From positions 1 through 9,500 of the forward strand of contig PLYW01000300.1 in NCBI GenBank assembly GCA_003151875.1: a stretch of DNA of 9,500 nucleotides. Reading direction: 5' to 3'. The stretch comes from Acidobacteriaceae bacterium (GTDB taxonomy: Bacteria; Acidobacteriota; Terriglobia; Terriglobales; Acidobacteriaceae). Within the stretch, counting starts at the first letter, position 1, and every line of letters starts with the position of its first letter. Positions 1 through 6,901 of the stretch are shown here, in pieces. Both the position numbers and the translations under genes were made by a program. The notes under the pieces are model-generated. The model made no database searches, was not told where the DNA came from, and saw nothing but the letters and a program-made list of their open reading frames with translations.

Positions 1-397
1 TGCCGGAGCCACTGTGGGCCTGCACTGTGGTATCGGCAGGCACGGTGATTTCGTAGCTGATGGCGACATGCCGGCGCACATCCAGAGGCAAGTCGTAGCC
101 GATGCGAATGCTGTTCCCGTTCTGTTGAATCGGGGGATTCGATTCGACGGTCTTTACCGCGCTTTCGGAGTTAGAGAACCAGTCATTGCTGGCGTGTACC
201 GTTCCATGCACCACGACCTTGTCGGTGCCGCCGGCCTTGATGGTGATGTCGCCTGAGCCGGTGGTGACATCGAGGCTGACGGTTCCCGAAACCGTCAAAG
301 TGCGATCAAAGTGACCTTCGGCGCGGGCGTGCAGCAGCACCGGAGCTAATAGGAGAGTAACAAGAAGAAGACGAAGGGCAGTGCAATGCTTTTTCAT
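1..397 (-). CDS. Secreted DUF4097-like beta-repeat protein (N-terminal part; continues past the left edge)
   Basis: The 132 visible residues start at the ATG whose first base is 397, preceded by GAGG at a suitable distance. Residues 1-26 look like a signal peptide: basic MKKH, a leucine-rich core, then an Ala-rich HARA site. After it come short beta-strand repeats of the DUF4097/putative-adhesin type: VSLDVTTGSGDITIKAG (about 40-56), VVVHG (61-65), and ITVPADTTVQAHSGSG at the edge. The alternating hydrophobic strands with SGSG/TGSGD turns suggest a right-handed beta-solenoid. The family is widespread and its function is poorly defined; a cell-envelope or extracellular location is the only safe inference. 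The gene lies 84 nt behind the adaptor gene on the same strand, so the two may be co-transcribed. The family call is good; the missing C-terminus could hold anything. Confidence 0.75.
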   Translation of the reverse strand, partial: MKKHCTALRLLLVTLLLAPVLLHARAEGHFDRTLTVSGTVSLDVTTGSGDITIKAGGTDKVVVHGTVHASNDWFSNSESAVKTVESNPPIQQNGNSIRIGYDLPLDVRRHVAISYEITVPADTTVQAHSGSG

Positions 398-481
398 ATT
401 GCCTCGCCGGGATGTTGAAGTGACTGCGTTGCAGAAATCGGACTGCCGTTGCCGGGCAGCCCAAGGGAGCACTAACCCATG

Positions 482-1693
482 CTATTGCTGTAGCACAACC
501 TGATTATCTTGCTTAAGACCTGACAGTACTTCGGTCTTGGCGCCGTTGGAGATTCCGATGTTGATTGCGACCTTGCGCTTTCCCTCCTTGCCCTTGGGAT
601 CGGGCACCTCCACCGACGCCTTCTTGTCTTTGTCGTAGAGGATGGCGCCTTCGGGAATCATCAGCACATTCTTGTGCTCGTCGAGGATGATCTCCGCGTT
701 GGCGGTCATCTCGGCTTTCAGTTCGCCGCCGGGATTGTTGATGGAGACCCGCACTTCGAACGTGGTCACGTTGTCTTTCTCGACGCCCATCGGCGAGATC
801 TTGGTTACGTGGCCGGTGAAGGTCTTGTCCTTGAAGGTCTCCACCCGGATGCGGGCCGGCTGCCCCAGGTACACCTTACCGATGTCGCTCTCGTCCACCT
901 TGCCCTTCACGTACACTTCACTGGTGTCGCCCAGAGTCATAACCAGGGTGGCGCCCGAGCCCAGCACCAGGATGGAACTGACTGCGTCGCCGACTTCCAC
1001 GTCGCGCGACAGCACCACGCCATCAATCGGGGCCGTAATGGTGGTGTAGCTGAGCTGCTCTTGGAGTTGGTTCAAGCTGGCCTGATCTTTTTTCACCTGC
1101 GCCTGGGCCTGCGCCACCTTGGCCCGGTTTACCGTGTATTGCGCCCGCGCGAGATCGCGCTTGTTGACCGCCATGATGTAGCTGCGCTGAGCGTCATCCA
1201 GGGCCGATTGCGACACCACGCCGTCCTTCGACATTTCCTGGGCACGTTCGTAGGCCCGCTGCAAGGTGGGAATGTCCACGCCCTGGGCGTCCACCTCGGC
1301 GCGCTTCAGGTCGGCTTCGGCGCCCTTCAGGTTGGCATCCGAGGAAAGCAGTTGCGCGCGCCCCGAGTTGACCTGGGCCTCGATCTCGATCTTGTCGAGT
1401 TCCGCCAGCAACTGGCCTTGCTTGACTTTGCTGTTGGTGTCTACGTAGAGCTTCTTGACGATACCGCTGGCCTTCGACTTGATCTCCACTTTGGTGATGG
1501 GCGTGACCTTGCCCGTCGCCACCACGCTCTTGGCGAGGTCGCCCTTTTCCACCTTTGCCAGCTTGGTGGGGTCGATCTTGGTGCCTCCGCGGGTCGCTGC
1601 CACCGCGACGATCACCAGCGCCAGCACCGCGACTGACACGATCGAAATGATGATCCAGCGCTTTTTCTTCTTCTTGCCGTTGCCGTTGGCCAA
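482..1693 (-). CDS. MacA/HlyD-type periplasmic adaptor (membrane fusion protein), TTG start
   Basis: This 403-residue protein has the membrane fusion protein layout: basic N-terminus (GKKKKKRW, about 6-13), one membrane helix (14-33), first lipoyl half with VKKLYVDTNSKVKQGQLLAELD (78-100), an Ala/Gln-rich coiled-coil hairpin (about 103-215), second lipoyl half (SYTTITAPIDGVVLSRDVEVGD, 215-236), a beta-barrel (about 258-335) and a membrane-proximal domain to the end. Such adaptors join an inner-membrane ABC or RND transporter to an outer-membrane channel. The frame is open 85 codons further upstream to an ATG at 1948, but that extension is low-complexity nonsense. The TTG at 1693 has GGGGAGG five bases before it and places the membrane helix at the usual distance from the N-terminus. 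No ABC/MacB or outer-membrane partner is adjacent in the window; the next gene is the DUF4097-like one. The transported substrate is unknown. Confidence 0.88.
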   Translation of the reverse strand: MANGNGKKKKKRWIIISIVSVAVLALVIVAVAATRGGTKIDPTKLAKVEKGDLAKSVVATGKVTPITKVEIKSKASGIVKKLYVDTNSKVKQGQLLAELDKIEIEAQVNSGRAQLLSSDANLKGAEADLKRAEVDAQGVDIPTLQRAYERAQEMSKDGVVSQSALDDAQRSYIMAVNKRDLARAQYTVNRAKVAQAQAQVKKDQASLNQLQEQLSYTTITAPIDGVVLSRDVEVGDAVSSILVLGSGATLVMTLGDTSEVYVKGKVDESDIGKVYLGQPARIRVETFKDKTFTGHVTKISPMGVEKDNVTTFEVRVSINNPGGELKAEMTANAEIILDEHKNVLMIPEGAILYDKDKKASVEVPDPKGKEGKRKVAINIGISNGAKTEVLSGLKQDNQVVLQQ

Positions 1694-2093
1694 TGCTGCC
1701 TCCCCTACCGGGTAGGATTCTGTTCTATTGATTTGGTACGTGTGGGGCCTGGATTTTGTTCCGTGGGACGACCGGAAAGCGGACGAGGCTCGTCCTGTCA
1801 CTGTTTTAGACAGCCAGGGGAGGGAGTTCGGTAGCAGAATTCCCGCTAAAAAGAGCGGACACAATGTGTCGTCATCGTTCCAAACCGGGGGATGTCCGCG
1901 GGGCGATAGCTGGGCCATCTCCGGGCCGAAGTTCCCTGCCTCAATCACTGCTGTTTATGATCCCCATCACTGCACGTTTTATCCAACTCAGGCACCATGC
2001 TTTTTCGTCGGTTACCGTCTGTTCGATCCAGCGCCTGAACGTTCTTGCGTTCTTCGACGCCAGATGAACAACGCCCAAACAGGAGCCACTTCC
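1694..2093. other. Divergent 400 bp intergenic region with small inverted repeats
   Basis: This gap separates the divergent adaptor and TPR-thioredoxin genes. Both neighbouring frames happen to be open across it, but neither extension looks like protein. It contains GGACGAG-G-CTCGTCC (1781-1795, 7 bp arms), then CTGTC-N9-GACAG (1795-1813), and another GGACGA at 1766-1771. A TATGAT (1956-1961, plus) could be a -10 for the TPR-thioredoxin gene, but I see no good -35 with it. No RNA gene was recognised. Confidence 0.4.
1699..1716 (-). promoter_or_regulatory. Shine-Dalgarno that decides the adaptor start, abutting a 13 nt palindrome
   Basis: On the minus strand GGGGAGG (1699-1705) lies 5 nt before the TTG at 1693 and supports that start. 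Immediately upstream and overlapping it by two bases is CCTACC-G-GGTAGG (1704-1716), a perfect inverted repeat around one base. It could be an operator or a coincidence. A 1 nt loop makes an RNA hairpin unlikely without fraying. Confidence 0.6.
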
Positions 2094-3125
2094 ATGCACC
2101 GATTTCTACTGCTCCTCGTCTGCAGCGTGTCTATCGCTGCTTCATCGCTGCTCTTTGCTCAAGAGAAATCCGCGCCGCTCGATCCCGCCGTGCAGCAGCA
2201 GTACCAGGCTGGCCAACAGGCATTGAGTGCGGGCAAGGATAAGGATGCGATTGACGCCTTCAAACGGGCCAATAAACTAGCCGGCAATCCTTGCTTCGAG
2301 TGTTTCGTCGGGCTGGCGGCAGCCTACACCCGTCAGGGAGATCTCAAGAATGCGCTCGACAGTTGCGACCGGGCCGTCGCCGCCGCGACTGACAATTCCA
2401 ACAAAGCGAACGCGCACGCCTACAAGGGAAAAGCGCTGCTGACCATCGGCAAGCCGGACGCCAAGCGCTTTGGGCAAGCTGAACAGGAGTTCCGTACGGC
2501 CATCGAGTTGGCGGGCAACGATCCGGTCCTTCACTTGGACCTGGCCATCACCCTGCTGCGACAGTCGAAGGACGATCAGGCCAGGGAAGAGTTGCAGAAG
2601 TCTGTTGCGCTGAATCCAGCTCCGGCAATGGCCGAACAGGCGAAGTTGCTGCTGGCCAATCCCCGGCGGGCCCGGGAGGAGGTTGCTCCTAATTTTGAGG
2701 TGACAACTCTGCAGGGAGAGGAACTTGTCCTCAAGCAGATGACCGGCAAGATTGTGGTGCTGGACTTCTGGGCGACCTGGTGTCCGTCATGTCGGGATTC
2801 AGTGGGAGAGCTAAAGGAATTGTCCCGTAAATACCGGAGCGACAAAGTCGTAGTCATCAGCATCAGCGCCGATGAAGACGACGCGGCATGGCGCCAGTTT
2901 ATCGCCAAGAAGAAGATGGAGTGGCCGCAATATCGCGACGCCGACCGCAAAGTCAGGAAGTCATTCGGAGTTGACGAGTTTCCCACCTATCTGGTGATTG
3001 ATGGCGAGGGCTTCGTCAAGGCGCGGATTATCGGGTTGGATCCGCGCGAGGATGTAGTACATCGGCTTAAATCCACGCTCGCCGGAATGCCTCAACTGGA
3101 AGGCGCACAGGGCGGCGGCAAATAA
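2094..3125 (+). CDS. Secreted TPR-thioredoxin (TlpA-like) fusion protein
   Basis: The 343-residue product starts at the ATG at 2094, eight bases after AGGAG (2081-2085). An in-frame ATG at 2064 lies upstream of that Shine-Dalgarno and is less likely. Residues 1-22 form a signal peptide ending LLFA before QEKS. Residues about 33-185 are TPR-like helices (QQYQAGQQALSAGKDKDAID; AAYTRQGDLKNALDSCDRAV; LDLAITLLRQSKDDQAREEL). Residues about 196-330 are a TlpA/ResA-type thioredoxin fold with VVLDFWATWCPSC, active-site Cys 230 and Cys 233, and the cis-proline in FPTYLVID (Pro 297). It is probably a periplasmic thiol-disulfide reductase or chaperone docked by its TPRs; the partner is unknown. The TPR part carries its own CFEC (Cys 67, 70) and Cys 91, which is unusual. 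The gene ends 14 bp before the convergent VOC gene. Confidence 0.88.
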   Translation: MHRFLLLLVCSVSIAASSLLFAQEKSAPLDPAVQQQYQAGQQALSAGKDKDAIDAFKRANKLAGNPCFECFVGLAAAYTRQGDLKNALDSCDRAVAAATDNSNKANAHAYKGKALLTIGKPDAKRFGQAEQEFRTAIELAGNDPVLHLDLAITLLRQSKDDQAREELQKSVALNPAPAMAEQAKLLLANPRRAREEVAPNFEVTTLQGEELVLKQMTGKIVVLDFWATWCPSCRDSVGELKELSRKYRSDKVVVISISADEDDAAWRQFIAKKKMEWPQYRDADRKVRKSFGVDEFPTYLVIDGEGFVKARIIGLDPREDVVHRLKSTLAGMPQLEGAQGGGK

Positions 3126-3139
3126 GCCTTCCCCACGCG

Positions 3140-3937
3140 CTATTTTCCTGGTCGTGGCATATGCTGAAACAGCGCGAACACCGCTCCTTGCGGATCGGCG
3201 AGCACCGCGAACCGGCCGACATTCTCCATCGTCATCGGAGGCAGGTAAGTCTTCGCCCCCAGAGCTTTGGCTTTATCAGCGACGGCATCGCAATTCGAAG
3301 CATTGAAATACGGCAGCCAATGCGGCGGCGTCCCAGGCTGACGAGGCGACGCCGGAGGAATGCCTCCTATAAAATGCTCGCCGTTCTTGATGTGCAGATA
3401 GTTATGCTCGGGATCCTCGTCGTCGCTCATGATCTGCCAGCCGAAAAGATCGCTATAAAACTTGCCGGCGCGCTGCGGGTCGGGCGTGCTCAGATCGGCC
3501 CAGCAAAGGGTGCCATCAACGTGCGCAATGCCGGTGCCCTGGCTCTTTTTCGGCTCCCAAACCGTAAACACCGCGCCCGTGGGATCTTGTAACACCGCCA
3601 TCCGGCCCGCATCGAAGACATCGCAAGCCGCTACGATCACTGTTCCCCCCACTTCCGCAGCCCGCTGGGCAGCATCGTCGGCGCTGGCAACCATGATGTA
3701 CAGCGTCCAGTGCGGAGGCAGATTCTGCGCGCGTTGTTCGGGACGCAGAGTATAAGCCGCCGCCGCGTCGCGGCCGTCCAGCTTGAAGATGGTGTAGAAG
3801 TCGTTCGGCCCCATCGGCATGTCCGCAGGAGTCCATCCGAACAGCGACTGGTAGAAGGCTTTGGCGGCTGACTGGTCGGTGGTGCCCAACTCGATCCAGC
3901 AAAAAGAGCCTGGCGGGTGCGAATCTATCTGTGACAT
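3140..3937 (-). CDS. Two-domain VOC (glyoxalase/bleomycin-resistance superfamily) protein
   Basis: The 265 residues contain two homologous VOC domains, about 10-129 and 139-259, showing internal duplication. Matching landmarks are CWIELGTTD and CWADLSTPD, FYQSLFGW and FYSDLFGW, PPHWTLYI and PPHWLPYF, and GRMAVLQDPTGAVFTVWEP and GRFAVLADPQGAVFALFQ. This is the layout of the Cfp30B-like group, often annotated as glyoxalase or hydroxylase, whose reactions are mostly unknown. By position, possible metal ligands are Glu 16, His 76 and Glu 128 in domain 1, and Asp 148, His 206 and Gln 258 in domain 2. The second site lacks the usual terminal Glu, so it may bind metal weakly or have another role; this is inferred from the motif alignment. 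There is no Shine-Dalgarno, because a promoter ends 8 nt before the ATG. The gene appears to be a single-gene unit, convergent with the TPR-thioredoxin gene. Confidence 0.9.
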   Translation of the reverse strand: MSQIDSHPPGSFCWIELGTTDQSAAKAFYQSLFGWTPADMPMGPNDFYTIFKLDGRDAAAAYTLRPEQRAQNLPPHWTLYIMVASADDAAQRAAEVGGTVIVAACDVFDAGRMAVLQDPTGAVFTVWEPKKSQGTGIAHVDGTLCWADLSTPDPQRAGKFYSDLFGWQIMSDDEDPEHNYLHIKNGEHFIGGIPPASPRQPGTPPHWLPYFNASNCDAVADKAKALGAKTYLPPMTMENVGRFAVLADPQGAVFALFQHMPRPGK

Positions 3938-3945
3938 GGGCGGAG

Positions 3946-3973
3946 ATTATACCCAGGACAAAGCGATGGTCAA
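3946..3973 (-). promoter_or_regulatory. Sigma70-type promoter giving a (near-)leaderless VOC mRNA
   Basis: Read on the minus strand: TTGACC (-35, 3968-3973), a 16 bp spacer, TATAAT (-10, perfect consensus, 3946-3951), then CTCCGCCC and the VOC ATG at 3937. A start site 6 to 8 nt beyond the -10 falls within two or three bases of the ATG, leaving no room for a ribosome binding site; none is visible. This is the best promoter in the window. Confidence 0.75.
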
Positions 3974-4033
3974 CCGGATGTTCGCGGTTCAAAGGAACTT
4001 TGGAAGCAGATTTGGAAGCTGCGGGGAAATTGA

Positions 4034-4055
4034 GACCAGGGTTCTAGCCCTGGTC
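4034..4055 (-). terminator. Hairpin behind the helicase gene, candidate terminator
   Basis: GACCAGGG (4034-4041) and CCCTGGTC (4048-4055) form a perfect 8 bp stem with a 6 nt loop. It begins 14 nt past the helicase stop codon and lies upstream of the VOC promoter. On the minus strand it is followed by TCAATTTCC, a poor U-tract, so it is at best a weak intrinsic terminator or a 3' end stabiliser. Confidence 0.5.
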
Positions 4056-4069
4056 CCGAAAAACAAGCC

Positions 4070-5305
<1,236 letters not shown>

Positions 5306-5460
5306 TTTAGTGCCATGCGATTCGCGAAGATACTTCGGATGCCGCTCAATAGTTTATTGGGCGCTGAAAACAAACGGGAAGCAGGAAAGGCGGGAAATCA
5401 GATCGAAACTTCGGATCAGACTGTCGCACCACAAGCGAACCGTGGCTAATAGCGTCTAAC

Positions 5461-5526
5461 GGGAGTGTACCACAGACTCCCTGAGAATGCCGGGGAAAGC
5501 CGCAGCGGGCTGGCCGCCGCAGCGGG
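5461..5526 (-). other. Hairpin and short direct repeat behind the small basic gene
   Basis: GGGAGT (5461-5466) and ACTCCC (5476-5481) form a perfect 6 bp stem with a 9 nt loop, downstream of the 70-residue gene on its strand. It is followed there by GTTAGACG, with no U-tract. Nearer the gene, the 11-mer GCCGCAGCGGG occurs twice (5499-5509 and 5516-5526). This could be a weak terminator region. The rest of the gap to the helicase (5306-5460) shows no clear promoter. Confidence 0.35.
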
Positions 5527-5528
5527 AA

Positions 5529-5741
5529 TTACTTGGCAAAGTCATGAAAATCAAAGCCTTGCGGCTGACCTTCCTCGTCGTGCGTGACCACCAGATCGGC
5601 CACCGATGAGGTGGCGGGAGCTTCGGTCTCATTGTCCGATTGCTGCTTGCGCTGCTGCTTCTTCTGGAACTTTTCAGCCTGTTTTTCCTGGCGTGACCGT
5701 TCTTTTTGGCGCTTGGTAAAGGATGGACGTGAGTTGGCCAT
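5529..5741 (-). CDS. Small highly charged hypothetical protein, 70 residues
   Basis: The gene has a strong Shine-Dalgarno, AGAGGAG six bases before the ATG, which argues that it is real. Residues 1-35 are very rich in Lys, Arg and Gln (TKRQKERSRQEKQAEKFQKK) and should form a charged helix. Residues 36-70 are acidic to neutral and end in DEEGQPQGFDFHDFAK. There are no cysteines, membrane segment or signal peptide. The opening MANSRPSF-KRQKE resembles short uncharacterised proteins I associate with Acidobacteria genomes, but I cannot name a family. A basic N-terminus with an acidic tail would suit RNA, ribosome or nucleic-acid association; this is inference only. It lies upstream of the helicase on the same strand, 223 bp away, so co-transcription is possible but not evident. 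Confidence 0.75.
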   Translation of the reverse strand: MANSRPSFTKRQKERSRQEKQAEKFQKKQQRKQQSDNETEAPATSSVADLVVTHDEEGQPQGFDFHDFAK

Positions 5742-6145
5742 AGGCGGCTCCTCTCAGCTCAATCAATCTGATCGGCGATGCTGTCTCCATCATACATGCA
5801 TGTTCGCACTCTGAGTAACCTCGTGTCCTCGCTGGCAACATACGCGCTCGCCGAATCCACGCCGGACGGTCCCGGCATGTGGTTCCAGGTTGCCTATGTC
5901 CTTGTTTTTCTGCGCATTTTTGACCACGGTGGCCAGGTTTTTCACCACCACGGCCTGACCATAGCAGGCTTTCCTGCCGCGCGTAAAAGTTTCCTGTCGC
6001 CGCCCGAAGCTGCCTGATTAACTCCAGTGTTTTCTTTCCCTGGTTTTTGGCATGAACGTTGCACTGTATCCCGGTAGCGCCCGACACATTTTGCGTCGGA
6101 GATGCACACCGCCTCGGGCTCGCTGACGACAGAGAGGTCTCCGTG
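5742..6145. other. 404 bp non-coding divergent region
   Basis: No reading frame here looks like protein. A minus-strand open frame runs through it from 6189 to 5674, but it overlaps the two flanking genes and has no protein-like composition. Small hairpins are visible: GCAGG-CTTT-CCTGC (5964-5977) and CCGAC-N9-GTCGG (6081-6099). I found no convincing promoter for the receiver gene and recognised no known RNA. The length would allow a small RNA or a long leader, but nothing positive supports one. Confidence 0.4.
5789..5803 (-). promoter_or_regulatory. Candidate -10 box with an adjoining 10 bp palindrome for the small basic gene
   Basis: On the minus strand TATGAT (5789-5794) would start RNA about 40 nt before the ATG at 5741. 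The perfect palindrome ACATGCATGT (5794-5803) lies against it, inside the spacer, where an operator would act. The -35 region (TACTCA at 17 bp spacing) is poor, so the assignment is weak. Confidence 0.3.
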
Positions 6146-6568
6146 ATGGCCGCGACATCTCCGGGAGTGTTCATGCGATTACACCGCAAAGCGATTTTGT
6201 GTTTGTGTCACGATGCCACCATGCTTCAGGTTCGGCGCCTGTTGCTGGAGCACTTTGGCTACAAAGTGTGGCCCACCAGATCGGTGGAAGACGCGACCCT
6301 GCTCGCCGAAAATGTTTGCCCCGACATGCTGTTAATGGACAACAACTACCCGGGAGTTGACCTGGAGCAGGTGGCGGAACAGATCAAACAAGTTTGTCCG
6401 CAGGTGATCGCGGTGGTGCTGTCACCTTACTTTGCGGTGCACGATTCTTCGCGGACCGCCGTCGATCGCTTTGTTCCGCGCGACGAGGAACCCGATGCGC
6501 TGGCGGCCCGCATTGCGGAACTGTTCGCAGAAAGGGGCCCAGGCGAGTTTTCTTCACACGTGTATTAG
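6146..6568 (+). CDS. Stand-alone receiver-like (CheY-fold) protein with a degenerate active site
   Basis: From the ATG at 6146, eight bases after AGAGAGG, the product has 140 residues. A second start at 6173 (MRLHRKAILC) also has a good GGGAG and would remove nine residues. The body follows the response-regulator pattern: strand AILCLCHD (16-23), helix MLQVRRLLLEHFGYKV (26-41), DMLLMDNNYPGVD with the likely phospho-acceptor Asp 65, AVVLS with the Thr/Ser position at Ser 93, and VDRFVPRDEEPDAL. The paired acidic residues after strand 1 are reduced to one (His 22-Asp 23), and the conserved Lys after strand 5 is Arg 112. There is no output domain; about 12 polar residues follow the fold. It may act through protein contacts, with phosphorylation and Mg2+ binding altered or absent (inference). 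No histidine kinase is nearby. Confidence 0.8.
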   Translation: MAATSPGVFMRLHRKAILCLCHDATMLQVRRLLLEHFGYKVWPTRSVEDATLLAENVCPDMLLMDNNYPGVDLEQVAEQIKQVCPQVIAVVLSPYFAVHDSSRTAVDRFVPRDEEPDALAARIAELFAERGPGEFSSHVY

Positions 6569-6581
6569 TGCGTATTTCCTT

Positions 6582-6702
6582 GCGTATTTTCTTAAGGTGT
6601 CATCCCGACCGAACCCGCTTCAGCCTTACAGTAGAAGCAAGATTTGTGGTGTCATCCCGACCGAACCCGGGTTCGGTCGGGATGACAACTTGAAAAATAC
6701 GC
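6582..6702. repeat. REPIN/MITE-like repeat with nested inverted repeats
   Basis: The core is a 38 bp perfect palindrome (6650-6687) made of the arm TGTCATCCCGACCGAACCC and its exact complement with no loop. The left arm plus three flanking bases occurs a second time, identically over 22 nt, at 6596-6617, so copy 1 and copy 2 (6648-6669) compete to pair with the single right arm. Between them is GCTTC-N12-GAAGC (6617-6638). The outer ends are an imperfect inverted pair: GCGTATTTTCTTAAG (6582-6596) and the complement of CTTGAAAAATACGC (6689-6702). No transposase is present. REP-type elements sit in such gaps and can act as terminators or mRNA stabilisers; here it lies 14 nt behind the receiver gene. 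No U-tract follows on either strand. Confidence 0.7.
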
Positions 6703-6901
6703 GCGGTGCTCCCACTCACATCACCTTGTGACCGCTGTCACTTCGCCTTGGGCAGTGACTGGTTAAGAATCGAACTATCGTTCGGTAGGTGGGTGAGCCT
6801 CCAACCGCAGCGTAATTCCAGGTGCCGCCAAGCCTAATCAGGAAGTTGCCGCCGTCCAGGCAGCCTTTCGTTAAGCGCGGCGCCAAGAAGAAAGGGCAGC
6901 A
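6703..6901 (+). other. Leader region of the kor operon
   Basis: This non-coding stretch lies between the repeat element and the ferredoxin start. Apart from the CRP/FNR-like site it shows a small hairpin, CTATC-GTTC-GGTAG (6776-6789, one G-T pair). The kor promoter must lie here or further left, but no hexamer pair is good enough to mark. AGAAAGG shortly before 6902 is the only Shine-Dalgarno-like sequence for the ferredoxin gene. Confidence 0.35.
6727..6742. promoter_or_regulatory. CRP/FNR-family-like operator upstream of the kor operon
   Basis: TGTGA-N6-TCACT matches nine of the ten conserved positions of the CRP-type site TGTGA-N6-TCACA. It ends 160 nt before the ferredoxin ATG and belongs with the kor operon, because the receiver gene points toward it and ends upstream. 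A second inverted pair, GTCACT (6737-6742) and AGTGAC (6754-6759), overlaps its right half. No confident -35/-10 pair was found nearby. Confidence 0.4.

Noticed and set aside
674..1636. Long plus-strand open frame opposite the adaptor gene
   Set aside because: It is antisense to a well-supported membrane fusion protein and is His/Leu/Gly-rich in the way a GC-rich reverse strand produces. There is no domain pattern.
1694..1948. N-terminal extension of the adaptor to an upstream ATG
   Set aside because: The residues are not protein-like, and a strong Shine-Dalgarno sits inside this stretch just before the TTG at 1693.
1728..2093. N-terminal extension of the TPR-thioredoxin protein
   Set aside because: It would bury a clear signal peptide starting at 2094, which has its own AGGAG.
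5674..6189. 171-codon minus-strand open frame across the gap between the small gene and the receiver
   Set aside because: It overlaps both flanking genes, has no recognisable motif, and its composition looks random (many Arg, Cys and Pro).
6596..6687. CRISPR-like direct repeats
   Set aside because: There are only two copies with one spacer-sized gap, the repeat is one arm of a palindrome, and no cas genes are present.
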